A DNA stretch of 64,000 nucleotides from contig NC_049566.1 in NCBI RefSeq assembly GCF_013368755.1, forward strand, positions 3,844,001-3,908,000. The letters run 5' to 3'. The stretch is from Talaromyces rugulosus (lineage: Eukaryota; Ascomycota; Eurotiomycetes; Eurotiales; Trichocomaceae). The notes under the pieces are model-generated. The model was not told the origin of the DNA. It ran no database searches and saw nothing but the letters and a program-made list of their open reading frames with translations. Within the stretch, counting starts at the first letter, position 1, and the number at the start of each line of letters is the position of its first letter. Positions 1 to 12,300 of the stretch are shown piece by piece. The position numbers were made by a program, and so were the translations under genes.

Positions 1-413
1 AGCTGTTTGTAGATGGCCGGGTTCTCACTATCCAGCTGCACGTAGCTGGCAGCACTGTCCGAGTAGCGCTCGAGAGACAAGGTAAAGTGGGGAGGAATGG
101 CGAGGAGTTGGCGAATCTAGATGGACAGAATGTGATGTTAGTAAGGGTAGTCGAGGACTCGAGGCAGAAGAGCGAGGTTAATCGGGGAAGACTAAGCTAG
201 GCTCTCGGAACGGGAGCTCCGAGATAAGAAGGCGGTGAGGGGGGCAGGAAGGACCACGCAATCAGCAAAGCATACCTTCTGGGGAAAGACACGGGCGCCC
301 AGATCTCGCAGAGGGATCTTGACGCGGCGGTTGACAGATTCGTTCTGCAGGATCTTGATGGTGACCAGCGTGTCAGGGCCAACGGGCGGAGCTGGGGGCG
401 TGGGAGTCGCCAT
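1..413 (-). CDS. NBR1-like / ZZ-type zinc finger protein, N-terminal part (partial)
   Basis: Partial gene running off the left edge. Exon 1 is 413-276 and exon 2 is 116-1 (open). The 159-nt intron has a gtatgc donor after the AAG codon of FPQK and a ctag acceptor. The start is the ATG at 413-411, the only Met before the conserved block. The visible protein reads a Pro-rich start, then VTIKILQNESVNRRVKIPLR and, across the junction, LAIPPHFTLSLERYSDSAAS. This resembles the PB1-like N-terminus of fungal ZZ-type zinc finger proteins of the NBR1/autophagy-receptor type. The ZZ fingers themselves would lie outside the window, so the family call rests on the N-terminus and on my memory of Aspergillus relatives. 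Confidence 0.6.
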
Positions 414-595
414 GGCGGACGCGGAGGATGACGGAAGAGTTCACTCGTAAAAAGCGCCCGAAGATAAGCTAGCTAGGCAAAAAAAACTATCTATCGATGA
501 TTCGATGGTAATCGTGAAGACAACGCTAGCGAAGAGGCTAGAGGTAAGTGATGGAGAGACACGCAGGCTGATGAAATAAAAAGAGATGTTGGAGG

Positions 596-615
596 GAGAG
601 AGAGAGAGAGAGAGA
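596..615. repeat. (GA)n microsatellite
   Basis: Ten uninterrupted GA units in the region upstream of the NBR1-like gene. Confidence 0.9.
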
Positions 616-794
616 TGGAGGCAGCAATGAAAAGGTGAGGACGGGAGGGAGGAGTTAATGAGGGGGCCCGCCGGAGCCTAGTTAGTAAGTACGTACTAAG
701 GGCAAGTGTAGCAGTGCGGGGATGGCCAATCAGACTGCACTGATCGATACCAAAGTGGGGCCGCCGCCTACTTCCCCATCTGTATATGCCACAG

Positions 795-824
795 ATATAT
801 ATATATATATATATATGTGTGTGT
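795..824. repeat. (AT)n-(GT)n microsatellite
   Basis: Eleven AT units running directly into four GT units in intergenic DNA. Confidence 0.9.
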
Positions 825-1733
825 ATAATAAATGCATGTATAAATACTATTTTGTATATATACCAATACGGGTCGCATCTAAGTACATTTAGCCGGTTTT
901 CCTTTCGTCAACTGCTTCAATTTGGCCCAAGGTGTCCGCCGAGTCACAAGAACCATCGTCGGGATTGCTGGCCGTGATGCTATAAACTAGCCCTAAAGGG
1001 TCTAGCGGACCCCGCTTGGCCGCTACACAGCTTCTGATTGGCTGGTGGGAAGTCCATTGATGTGACAGGTCTAGATTTCCTATGACGATGATGTGGGACA
1101 AAAATCATACGACTCACGCAATGCGGTGTCACATGACACGTGGATTTAGGTTACGGTACAATAACAATAATGGCTGAAACAACTTTTGCATTTTCCTGAT
1201 CCCTGTCCGCCGAGGCCGGCCGCTTCCGACGGTCCGTATACTATGCTGTAGAGCTGGTTGCGGATAGGGGAATCGCTTGAAAACGCTGCGCGCCGTGCTA
1301 CTCCACATGATATTGAGATATCGAAAAACGGAAGCAAAAGGGAAAGTACCAAAGAACAATCAAGAAGAGACATGGGCAAAGAAAAGAAAAAAGGAATAAT
1401 ACTGGCCCAAAACCCCCCGAGCTACAACACGAAGCGAGGCAGGAATTAAAGAATAAAGAATAAAGAATGATCGCTGGAATGCATGCATGGTGTGAAGACA
1501 TGAATCTAACAGAAAAGGCTCTCCAAAGCATGCTGAGGGAAGACAACGTGCATCACAAGACACAGGCTGGGAATTCAAAATGCGTTAACCAATGGTAGAT
1601 GTAGAGAATAGCATCAATGACCCAAAAACCAAAAAGAGAATGCTATTGATAGCGGCGAGAGTAACCAAAACAAATGATGATGGGTTGTCACCGGCGGACA
1701 TCAAAAATAAACTCTTTCATAGCCACGCCGTCA

Positions 1734-3862
1734 CTAAGCCGGATAATAGCCTCCAGATTGCTGCGGGTAGTAATACGTCGTTCCAGGCGGCGTCATCATG
1801 CCTCCCATCCCAACAACACCCCCTTGGGGATATGAAGGATTGGAATAAAGTTCGGCGGCATCGTAGAAATAAACCGTACCATTGGCTTCGTGGGCTACAG
1901 TACCTGCTTGCGAGGCTTGCTCTCCTCCAGTGGCTTGGCTTTGTGGTAAAGGCGCTGGCGGAGGAGGTGCTGGCATGACATAAGGTTGGCCAGGAGGTGG
2001 CCCAACAAAAGCACCGCCACCTCCTCCAGGGCCAGCGGGGGCATTGTACTGTGGATAATCCGCGTGGGGCATAGGATAGTACATCGCACCGGGATGATAT
2101 CCAGTGTTGTAGTAACCCTGCTGAGAGGGGAAACCGTATGGCTGGAAAGGTTGTGCGTGAATGGCACGCTCTGGAATTTGGGAAAGCGGAGTCCCAGATG
2201 TCTGACTCGCATGTGACGGGTGACGGCCGTGGGGATAATGCCCTGCTTCAGGCATGTACCCTGGGCCTGCAACCGCCACTGGCACCTGTTGGTGAAACGG
2301 TTGTTCCTGTTGTGGCTGCGGTGGGTTGAAGTGCAAGTTGGCAGGGGTTTCAATATCCGCAACCGAGACGGTTTTTTGTGGTCGGGGTTGGTGCATGATA
2401 ATTGGCCCACCTCGACTTTCTCGGTATGCAGTGCTAAAGCCCTGCGGTAGAACAGAGGGGGCAGGCATCATGGGTCCAGGAGCCACCATGCCAGGCATAG
2501 ACGGATGCCCAGGCCCTGGAGGCCGGGCCATTGGTGGAAGACGAACAACCGGTTTACTCTCTCCTGATACAAACGTGTGTCTAGATAGTACAGATCCCGC
2601 GGGGGAATGCATGCTGTCGCGGAGAGAGGACCGACGGCTCATCGATAAGCTTGGCGAATGGGCAGAGCCCGCGTATAAGCTGGGTCTTCGGCCGTTGTAG
2701 TATCCTCCACCGCGCCCACGCCCCCTGTAGGACTGCTGGTTGGGGCGTAGTGCCCGTGGGATGAAAATGAACGACCGTTCCGGCGCCGGGAGGATGTATC
2801 TAGGTTGGGCTCCCGGGAGCGAGACTCGCACGGGTTTGTCTCGTCTCAAAGGGGGTCGGTGTTGTGGAAGACGAGTGTGCTGCCGTTTCGGCACAGCCTG
2901 GAAGAGGATGGGCGCTGTTCCCGGGAGGGAGACCTTAACCGGCACATTTCCGATCAAAACAGTCGTGGAAAAAGAGCGGTTTGGAGGTGAGGAGCGAGGA
3001 GCGACCGATACAGATACGGACCCGTTTGTTAACGCAGCATTGTGATGGGATGGGGGAAGGACCGTCGAACTACGGCCGTCGTTGCGAGCAATGGACTCGT
3101 GTAGGTCGTGAGTCCATTGGCTATCAGTAGCGTCGGTTTTTGGGCGCCTGCACTGGGGATTAGAATTGTAATTTGGTTAAAAAAAGAATAAGAATAATCT
3201 CACCTCCCGACATTGCCATCGACAATCAATCCATATGGCCGTGACTTGGTTTTGTTGTTGGGCGGCCGATTCCCGGTAGACTCTGGGCCTATAGATCGTT
3301 TATCATGAAGGAAAAAGCCTCCACGTGTTGGGACAAAAGAAGGGTCCTCATTTCGAGCTTTGATATATTCGTCATGATCCCGTCGTTTCCGATCAGCAAT
3401 AGTGTCCCTCCTGGTCTCTGCAGGCGGCGCGGATGGCGCCCGGCCCAGACCATTCCTTTCCTCCTTTCCAATATCTTCAAACTGTATTTCCGTGACTTCG
3501 CCGGCCCGATCAGCAATGCTCAATCCATTCATCATCGCCTCTGTATCCGACACAGTCGCTGTCAGCTGTGGCTTGACCGGGACAGCAAGTTTGCCTTCCC
3601 CCGAGCGACCTTGTTTTTTGCGACTAGTAGCACCATTCCCGTTGGTCTTGTTGATGCGTGGCGAGGCAGTGGTACGTTCACCTTCGCTCAAATCGCTTCC
3701 CTCTTCATCGGCATCATCGTCATCATCTTCCTGGTGGCTCAACGCCGAGCTATCACTCATGGAATCATCCTCGGCGGCTCCAACCACAGATCCTTCTTCT
3801 TCGCCATCGTCTTCCCTCCTTCGCCGGCTAGCTCCAATTCTATGACGTCGAGCAGGAGCCAT
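1734..3862 (-). CDS. Btz/CASC3 (Barentsz)-domain protein
   Basis: Exons 3862-3204 and 3147-1734, 690 aa. The 56-nt intron ends at tgcag; the nearer ccccag acceptor would break the frame. Residues 1-70 are basic, then strongly acidic. The SELOR/Btz core lies at about 150-240, with KRRDHDEYIKARNEDPSFVP, then RGGFFLHDKR and, after the junction, QWTHDLHE. In the known family this segment clamps eIF4AIII in the exon junction complex and supports mRNA localisation, translation and decay. The C-terminal half is low-complexity, with an RGRGRGGG stretch and Pro/Gln/Tyr-rich sequence, likely disordered and RNA-associated. The start is the first ATG before the basic N-terminus. The family call is firm; the fungal role is inferred. 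Confidence 0.85.
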
Positions 3863-4635
3863 TTGATTGACAAGCGTTGAAGTTAGGGTGCGGCGAGCAC
3901 ACCGCAGCGGCCCAGTCGCCAGACGAGGACTTGGGGATCTTGTTTTCCGCCGCGAGATAATATCGAAGTAGGCAGCTGAATAGCACTGCAGGAAACGATG
4001 GGATCGAAATGCCGCTGGCTGGGGGGAGTCGGGAAGCAAGCTGGCTGTCGCTCAGCGGGGAAGCACCTGTGTTGGGGCGCTGGCAGGTCGCAAGGAAGCT
4101 TGGGGCTCCAGATTAAAAGGGCAGTAGTAAGTCGTGCAGCAACAGCAAATATCGAAAAGAAATTAGGATGCAGAGAAAAGAACAACAGATAAAAAAGTTG
4201 GCAGGCGGGCCAGGATGAGGTGAGTGAGGTCCACGAAATTGCTGCGAGCCATGACATCTGAAGACGGCCCGAGCGATGTCAACCGCCCCGATCGGGATTA
4301 GCGCGCATCTCTATTCCTTGCTCTCTTTCCCCAGGCTGCCAACAACGGCTTTTGTACTAGCATCTACACGAAACGTCTCGGCTGTCCTCTGCTAATTGAC
4401 CTCGTTTTGCTTTTGTGGGCGCCCAGACTTTCGTGCTGTGTGCTGCGTGCTGACGTGCCCTGAGGGCTTAGGGCAGACACAATCGGCGTGAGTCGATCCA
4501 TCGACTCGAGAATAGGCGCTATCCCTATATCTACTTGGTTTGCCAAATTCTTACGGCAGAATCTAATGAATACGAGTCCGTTTGCAAATAGGGAGAGAAT
4601 GGTGGCAATAGCAACGAGAAAACGACTTTAACATT
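3863..4635. other. Intergenic, 5' flank of the Btz gene and 3' flank of NOP13
   Basis: No supported gene. A short minus ORF at 4364-4546 has no recognisable content and no clear splice partners. The first 400 bases are likely 5' UTR and promoter of the Btz gene. Confidence 0.55.
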
Positions 4636-5727
4636 CTAATCAAAAGTAACTTTTTGGCCCTTGGCCTCGACAATGGCTCCAGTAAGCCTGTGCACAGTGT
4701 CCTTGGAATACCGTGACGGCGTACTGTCTACCTTCTTTGGGCGTTGAGGTCTGCGATTCTGCTCGCCCCCTTCCTCAGTCTGATCGTCAGATCGGTCTTT
4801 GCTTTCCTTTCCAAAACGCTTCTTGTACCGGGTTGCTGCATCCTCTGCAAACTCCATTCTCAATTGGCGGCCGAGGATTCGATTGACCCAAATCTTTTTT
4901 GTTTTTGTTTTCTTCTGCTTTGTCTTCTTCCTTGCGGGCTTGGCTTCATCTGAATCAGATGCAGCCTTGTCGCCGTCGTCCTCAACTTCCTCGTCTTCGT
5001 CCTCATCCTCTGCGACTCTGACAAAGCCGTCGACGGCGTGCTGAGCAGCTTCCACCGTCTCAAATTCAACCCATCCATACCCTTTGCATTTTCCGGAATC
5101 CTCAAACGTAGCCAGATGGATACTGACAACCGTCCCACACGGCGCAAAGTGCTCCTCGAGTGCTTCCTTGGTGGCATCGAAACTGAGATTTCCAACGAAT
5201 ATGCGCTTGGAGGGAGGGTGAGCTGAAGCGGCCGATGCTTTGGATGCACCCGCTTGCTGGTCTGGTCGACCTTGGAAATTTTGCGAGCCTTTGATCAACA
5301 CTCGCCGGCCCAAGATGAGGAGTTCGCTCAGCCCAATTGCCTCGTCCATGGCCTTTTGGTTTGCAAAATCGACGTAGGCAAAGCCCTTGTTCTGGGCCAT
5401 TCCATGCTTCGAGGGTCCCTGGGGGAGATGGATCCGCGTAATCGTAGAGTCGGTGAAGGTGCAGTTGCTTGTAAAAAACTTGCGGACGTCCTCTTTTGTA
5501 GTGGTGAATGGCATATTTCCAATCCAAACCCCGTAAGGCGATCGTTTATTCGACGGCTGTTCTGGCTCATTCCTTTCAACGGCATTTTCAGGATCGATTC
5601 CCTTCTTTTTGGCTTTGCGCAGAGCTTTCTTGGACGGCGGCTCAGGCGCGGCGACGTCGATTTCTATTTCGGGGCCATCGTTCAATTTCCGCTTCCTTGT
5701 GCTGGTGTCGTCTTCGGAGCCTGACAT
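4636..5727 (-). CDS. nop13: Nop13-like nucleolar RNA-binding protein (two RRMs)
   Basis: Single-exon gene, 363 aa, ATG at 5727-5725. A Lys-rich nuclear/nucleolar signal lies at about 33-43. RRM1 is at about 66-147, with RNP2 VWIGNM and RNP1 KGFAYVDF. RRM2 starts near 174, with IFVGNL and KGYGWVEF, and is followed by an acidic and Lys-rich insertion at about 240-285 before the closing strand. The basic tail carries SRYSKDTVHRLTGA. Yeast Nop13 is a nucleolar protein found in pre-60S particles, and the two-RRM layout with an acidic insert matches its fungal relatives. It shares a 267-bp promoter with the divergent IEC3 gene. Confidence 0.85.
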   Translation of the reverse strand: MSGSEDDTSTRKRKLNDGPEIEIDVAAPEPPSKKALRKAKKKGIDPENAVERNEPEQPSNKRSPYGVWIGNMPFTTTKEDVRKFFTSNCTFTDSTITRIHLPQGPSKHGMAQNKGFAYVDFANQKAMDEAIGLSELLILGRRVLIKGSQNFQGRPDQQAGASKASAASAHPPSKRIFVGNLSFDATKEALEEHFAPCGTVVSIHLATFEDSGKCKGYGWVEFETVEAAQHAVDGFVRVAEDEDEDEEVEDDGDKAASDSDEAKPARKKTKQKKTKTKKIWVNRILGRQLRMEFAEDAATRYKKRFGKESKDRSDDQTEEGGEQNRRPQRPKKVDSTPSRYSKDTVHRLTGAIVEAKGQKVTFD

Positions 5728-5994
5728 CTTTTTTTTCTTAAAGAAGGGTTCCTGCTGAAGAGTGGTAGGTCAAGTGCGGAAATTCTCGTGCAGCATCAGA
5801 CTGCAACTTTTTACGGTAGGCGGGATCCGCACTGGCGCATCCCGGCCGCGTTCGCCTTTCGTTCCCTTTCGACAAGGCGGAGCGCGACTGCCTCATCACT
5901 TGTTTTCCCTTTGTCACGCTTCTTTTTTGCCAGCAAGCAAGGCTTTCCACGGATTCATCCACAACTGTCGATTTTGCTGCAACGGAAAGAGAAA
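5728..5994. promoter_or_regulatory. Divergent promoter NOP13 / IEC3
   Basis: The 267 bases between the two ATGs must hold the start sites of both genes. No TATA box was recognised. It is pyrimidine-rich toward IEC3, as is common in fungal housekeeping promoters. Confidence 0.5.
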
Positions 5995-7207
5995 ATGCCT
6001 TCAGACCAGGAGGATGCCGTGTCCACGGCCGGCGATGCGCCCGATGCTTCAGCTCTTGCCCCGAAGCAGCCGTATCGTTCGTTCAAGTAAGGCTGCCCAT
6101 GGATCTCATTCCCCAAGGATGACTCTAACAATCATATAGAAAGAAATTCGTCAAGCTCAAGGTCCAGTTTGAATTGAAAATGCGCGAGAGCGAGAACCTC
6201 GTGCGTGAGCGACTACGGGTTGAAGATCTCTCCAAGTCGATCCAAGAAACAAACGAGTAAAGTTTCGCTCATCCTCTTGTGCGACGAAACTCAACTGACA
6301 ATTTTTTTTTTGGCAAAGTCAACTTTTAGATGTGCTCATGGAATTCAATGACAGCCTCCACATTAAGCCCAGCCTTCGCTACGATCTCGCTGCTCCCGAA
6401 GAGGACGCCCCGTTATCGCCAGAATCCGAAGACATTGCGACGACAACGTACAGTGCAGCGGCTGCTAAATCAGCCTTGAGAGAGGCGAGAGCCGAATTAG
6501 AAGCTGGAGTGATAACCCCGGACTCGTACCGTCGCTTGGAAGAGGGTATAAAGCGAAACAGCACGTATCAACCGGCAGTCAAATACACCTCATTACGGCA
6601 GATTCCGCACAATGATCCTTCAGAGTTTTACCAAGATGAATCAGAAGAGGTTTCATTGCGGTACAAGCTGGGATACTTGACCCCGGAGCATGAAACCGAG
6701 TACCTCCTCCGAACGGATATAGAATTGGGCGATCAAAACGCGATCGCGCAACTCAGTACTCAATTGCCCGACAAGTCGACCACCTTCACAGAGCGAATGC
6801 GTGATGCAAATCTTGCAAACCCGAGCTCGGTGTATAACTGGCTGCGGCGCAACACACCGCAGATTTTCCTTCAAGACAACGACAACTCGTCTGAAAAGGG
6901 TGGTGGTGGCGGCGGTGGCGGCCCGCGCCCGAGCAATCTGCGTACCTCGAAGCGAGCCTCTAGTGTACGCAATCCCGCCAAGGAAGAAGACATGTACGAT
7001 GAAGATGGCATTGCGCTGGATACGCCCGAGCCCACCAGCTCCAAGGGCAAGCGCAAGCGTGAGGAAGACACTGGGTATCGACCCAAGGGTGGACGAAGCG
7101 GCGGTACCAGCCGCAAAAAGAAGGAGACGGAGAGCAACAACAACACCAACACCAACACCAACTTTTCGGGTCGTCGATCTAAACGCTCATCTGGGGTTGG
7201 AGCTTAA
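5995..7207 (+). CDS. iec3: Ino80 complex subunit Iec3-like
   Basis: Exons 5995-6086, 6140-6256 and 6319-7207, 365 aa. The N-terminus reads QPYRSFKKKFVKLKVQFE across the first junction, then a coiled stretch ending in ETNDQLLDVLMEFNDS. This is the hallmark of the fungal Iec3 family (INO80 chromatin-remodelling complex subunit). The middle of about 120 aa has Glu-rich helices, including SALREARAELEAGVITPDSY. The tail holds a Gly run, a basic KGKRKREED patch, an Asn/Thr repeat and a final RRSKRSSG nuclear signal. Known role: a non-catalytic subunit of INO80. The NOP13 gene is divergent next to it. Confidence 0.75.
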
Positions 7208-8039
7208 TTTGCTTTTGACCGGCTCGACTTTCAACTGTAATATTTGATGCCAATACTCGATTATTCGACTATGCGGCTTTTTTTTTCTCGCTTTAGGCTA
7301 TCATATGCTATCATCTGATGGACTACATCATTCGAGTGGAGGCCAATTAGGTCTCCCACTGAAAAACCATTGGTAGCGTTTCATGGAAGGGTTCAAGGTG
7401 TTGATTTGGAACATGACCTGGCAGGGTCAATATGGAACACAAAGAACGGCGTTTTGGGGGTCAGCTTATATCTTTCTTTTTTTATATTTATACTTTATTT
7501 TCAAGTTGGTGAGATATTCGCTGCAATACTTTGGATGTGAGGTTTTGTACGATTAGGAATGAATGGCGTTCATATAATTATCGAGTGATCAACATTGAAT
7601 TGATGGTTATTCTTGTGTTTTATTTAAGCTAGAATACATTAACGGATCCACCCACAGTAAGTATAGCTCAATTCTATCAATATCTATCGTCGGCTAGTAT
7701 AACTTTCAATGACAAGAACATCAATTGGCAACTAACTAGTCGATGAAACTAAACGCTCTTGTACACGTACACTTTACGTAGTAACATTTGAAACATTGAA
7801 ACAAACACCAGTAAACAAGAATAAACTTGTCCAATAAACACATCAAACCAAATCCAAATCCAAAATCAAAACTAGTGTTCACTCGTAATCACGCTATATA
7901 ATATATTGATATAAAATGGGCCAAAGAGGTATCACTAGCAGTGTCTTGCGCGCATAAACGATAAATCAAAAGCTAGACGAAGAAAAGGAAAGAAAAAGGG
8001 AGAGAGGTTTGGGCAGATTGGCGAGGGTTATAGTAAATC
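7208..8039. other. Convergent intergenic region
   Basis: 3' flanks of IEC3 and the dioxygenase-like gene, AT-rich, with no ORF of interest. Confidence 0.6.
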
Positions 8040-9313
8040 TCAAGTCATGGTAGCAAAAGCAGGGGGTTGAGCATCCAGTGGTTGCTGCAGCCAATCGACC
8101 ATGCGTCGTGCGCCTTTGAGGGGATCGAGGCCGTCAACTAATAATTGTTTTTTTGTTAGCTGTGTGTTTTTTAAACAATATAATAGGGTTCAAGGGGACG
8201 AACCGTATCCGATGAATGGCTTCAGAATTCCGTAGCCCATCATCTTGACAATCTCGTCTGGGATTTCTGGAAGACGACGGGGGTCGACGGCGAGGAATTG
8301 GTTTTCGACGGGGCGGATCTAAACAAGTCAGCGTTGTCTCTCTTTTTTTTTCCCCCTTTCCATGAAGAAAGATTATAGAAGGTAGTAAACGTACGTATGG
8401 TTGGCAGTATTGTACAGTGGCTGCGCGGCGAGGCTTGTCGGTTGTGTTGGGACCACCACCGTGCCATGTTGTTCCGAGAAAGAAGCTGTTTTATTCCCAG
8501 TCCAGTTAGTTATGTGACTTTCTGGTGTGTGAGTATATATATATATTGACATACACCACTGTTCCGGGCTTGCCAACCACAGGAACGGCCTGGTCAGGAG
8601 TCGGCACCCGCTTCGAGTCCCAGTTGTGGCTTCCGGGAACCATACGAGTCGCGCCGTTCTCTACAGTAAATTCGTCGATAGCTTTTGAGAGATTAGTAAT
8701 TAGGGGCAAAAATTGAAGCATGCGGACGTGGCATAGATAACGCACCAATCATAATAGCGGTGCTCATGGGAGGACGAGGACGAGGCAGATATGTGTATCC
8801 ATCATCTATTAGTAGTCAGCATGACATTTTTGCCTTTCTTTCTAATCAAGTCACATACCGTAGTGGATCAGCTGAGCCTTCTCGCCCGGGTTGATCTGGA
8901 TACTCGATGTCGCCGAGAGCCCGTAGCCCTCCAGCATAAAGAAGTTGTTCAGCGAGAGAACGCGGTCGAAAAGGCAGCATTTGTCAAACTTGCGAGTCCT
9001 ATTTTAGTCAACATTTTTGTTTTCTTTCCGTCAAAAAAGAAAGAAAGAAAGAAACACACTTGTTGAGCAAAGAGTAGATACGGATAGTAGCCCAGCCTTC
9101 AAAGGTCTTCCGGCCAAATTTGGGATCATCGCCCGTCATGCGGTCGACCTCGTCGGCCAGGGTCTTGACGTCTTCCTCGTCGAGGAGTCCGTCGAGGACG
9201 ACATAGCCATCCTTCAAAACAGTTTCAATGTCTGCTCTCTTGACAGGGTCTTCGGGCAGTGGCTTGGTAGCGCCGATGAGGCCGAGGAGCTTGTCGAGGT
9301 CTGCGGACGACAT
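8040..9313 (-). CDS. Phytanoyl-CoA dioxygenase family (PhyH) Fe(II)/2-oxoglutarate oxygenase
   Basis: Seven exons: 9313-9060, 8998-8859, 8805-8746, 8681-8555, 8485-8395, 8318-8204 and 8137-8040, 294 aa. All introns are GT-AG and phases agree throughout. The iron site is visible as the H-Y-D motif at about 130-132 (QLIHYD, Asp codon split by an intron) and the distal His near 202 in TTWHGGGPN; an Arg follows near 212 for 2-oxoglutarate. ENGATRMVPGSHNWD is typical of the family. The substrate cannot be told: relatives range from phytanoyl-CoA to secondary-metabolite hydroxylation and epimer-forming enzymes. No biosynthetic partner lies beside it, as a 4.7-kb gap follows. No peroxisomal SKL end is present (ends FATMT). 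Confidence 0.85.
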
Positions 9314-12300
9314 GATGGGGGCTATCCTTTAGATAGAACAATATAATATGATGTGAAGTGGGGGTTGAAGATCAAAAATGATATGTGTGGTTGATCAATT
9401 GATCAAAGATAGGCGGTGATTGTTCAAAATGTTCAACGTCGGAAAGCAACCGGGTAGTTAGTAAGTAGTAGTAGATAAACCGGAAAGAGGTTATGAGGGG
9501 TATATAAATAATGTCAGTAAAAGATAAAGTGATGAGGAAATATAAAACGTAGATAGTGGGTATTTCTAGGGGCTATTTATAATTTGCCAATCCACTGGTT
9601 GTTGCAGCACAAACCCAGAGACTCGGGATTATCATCTGTCGATTTTGCCCCTCATTCTTCGACCCTCGTCCTCACTCCTCTAAAATCCGAGGCCCCCAGA
9701 AATACAGAGAGAACGACGTACCCAGCATTCCATCACTCCCTAGTCATGGGCGCCCGTCCAAGCTTTTGGTCGCATGGGGCCCCCCTCTATCATGGCGTCT
9801 CCACTGTCAAAATCAACCCAGTCGACCCTTAGTGTGTGATCGTTTGGCTGCCAATCCACGAAAAACCAGGGAACCCCTCAGACATGTTCCAACTTGGAAG
9901 GCCTGACTCGGAAATCTGCCCACTTTTTTTTTTTTTTTTCCCCCTTCCCCTCCCTCTTCCTCTTCTACGTACTACGTACTCCGTATCCGTAATGCGGCGC
10001 AGTAAAAAGAATATCGGTAAGTGATTTACCAAGACTAACTACGATACGGAGTACTACTAGGAGTACTATGACTAGGAACTTTTAGAGCCCCTCTTGAGTA
10101 CATGCATATATGCATGGCTCGCTTACTGATTCGGTCGACTCGCAGCCAAGTCATCATGCCATTCGGCATCGACTTTCCTCCGTACCGGTCATGCAGGGAT
10201 TTAGTCTAGTTTTATTATTATTGCTTGAAATAAGTTGAAACAAAACACAATTTTCTATCAGTTTCATGTGAAATCCGGAAGAGCCTTGTTTTTTCTACAA
10301 GTTACGTCGTAGAGATAGAGAAACCAGTCCACCGGGTACTTTTTCGGCATCGTGTGGAACGGATTGGCTAGGGAAATAATAATCCTTGCAAGTGCGTCCG
10401 TCCTGGCGGGACTCGTTGCTAATTGCTGGGGGACCCTTTCTTCTTTGGTTTTGGCTCGGACTCTTCACAACGCTGCATGATCAACTATGAACTAGCCCGG
10501 TGGGTCATCTCTTTAGCTCAAACCTGCTGCAGCCTGCGCCTCTAGACTCTTGTGACTTTACTAACGAGCCCCTCCGTCTATTCCGGGTGGTTACGCCCGG
10601 GGCTTTCCGTGTTTGGTAACGCTGTTGGATATTCTAGCCTTGGAATGTATCCAGGCGCTTCTAGATTCCCTGGCACAAAATGAGGCATTGTTTCCTCGTT
10701 GCTGCTGCTAAAGCGGACCGCTGAGACTCTCTTGCATGATACGATTACGTGGCGACCATGGCCTATCAGATGATTGCCAGAATCGACTCTGCCGAGGAAC
10801 GTTGACCACCTGTCTCTAGAGGCTTTGCGTGCAAATCTCGGATTGCCAAAGATGGTGATCTTAGCAGTTATATTATTGATCTTAATAAACAGTAGTAATA
10901 CTTAAATCTAAGGCTACGTGTGTTATTATTACTGTTAAATTGCTTATACACAGAGATGTCTCCGACCCGCAGCACAAACAAAACAAGGCATTACGCATGA
11001 TAATAATAATAATATCCCCGGCCTATACTCCATACAAAATCACCCAAAACTGCCGGGGAAAATTACTCCGTCCCTGAGTCTCCAATTGTCAGCTTGTACG
11101 TTTCAACTTTTCGACTTGCATGTGCATACCCGTAAATTGCGCGCGTCATTTTGTCCCTCCCGTTGCGAGCCGTCCCGTCCCGCTGTGGGTTTTTCTCCAG
11201 TGTTGATTTTTCTTTTTTTTTTCCTTTCTTTTTTTTGTTTGTTTCTGCTAGCTATCCGTAGTTGGTAAAGCTATCCGTATATTATTTTACTAACCGGGAA
11301 GGAAGTCAGTTAGTCAACGTATGGCCCCTAAAACTAAAACTTGCGCCGTGTTCAACAGACCAGGTGGATTCGGGGGGCCCGGGCCCAGGCTGGTGCATGG
11401 CCCTAGCAGAGCCATACACGCGAGGTCAGGGATTGACAGAGCCAGCGAGGCCCGGGGAGTATGGGAAGTGGGATTGAATTACGGAGCATTGCATGTGGCT
11501 TTAGGCTGTAACTAGCACTGAGTGCATAATCACTTGAATTATGGGACATAGCATCATATACTAATACTACGTACTATATGTACGAAATAACAACGCAGAA
11601 TTAAAGAGGCTGGCTGGTATCGAGATACGCAGTACATGCCGATCTTGACTAGAAACGTTCCGTGATCAAATCTCGCAACCCCTGTCACCAGACAGACAGC
11701 CTTATACCGATCGTCTTAAACGAGCTGTTCACGGACCCTTATTGGCCCTCGTGGCAAACACCCTGCTGGTTTATCATTGCCTGGTTTATCATGGGACCAA
11801 TTACTACTCCGGAGTCTGTACTCAGAACATTGGCCCAGGCTAGTCCGAATTACTAGTCAAGAGTCAAGAGTCATTACTCAGCACTCAAGAGTAAGACTCG
11901 GAGTCGTGGAGAGGTTCGTGAGCTCCATTAAGCAGCCCCCACCAAAAGGCTATTCTATACACTGAAGTCGTCATATCTCTTGATGGATATCCGAGTTTAC
12001 CGCCCATATAGTATATGATTATATCGCAGGGAATCACGGGGAACAAAGCACGAAAGGATTGACGGAAAAGAAAGGAAAGCCAACTATTCAGAAGCTAGCT
12101 CCAGAATTTTTCTAAAAAAATCTAACCAGTAAACGGTCCCGTCCTGCACACCCCTGTTAATTAGCACCGGTGTCTCGGAAGCCGTATGTGACATTGTGCA
12201 GGTTTGCGTTGGCAGTTACCAGACTGCTGGGACCGACGGTGCGTTTTTTTTTTCCTGTCAGGTTTGCTTTTTCATTTTTGCCCAATATTCAGTCTTAAAA

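Larger units (their letters stand above)
414..1733. other. Intergenic, promoter of the NBR1-like gene and 3' flank of the Btz gene
   Basis: No supported gene. It holds a GA microsatellite at 596-615, an AT/GT microsatellite at 795-824 and one E-box CACGTG at 1137-1142. A plus-strand ORF at 1592-1978 overlaps the Btz gene end and has no recognisable content. Confidence 0.6.

Noticed and set aside
1592..1978. 128-aa plus-strand ORF
   Set aside because: Mostly antisense to the end of the Btz gene.
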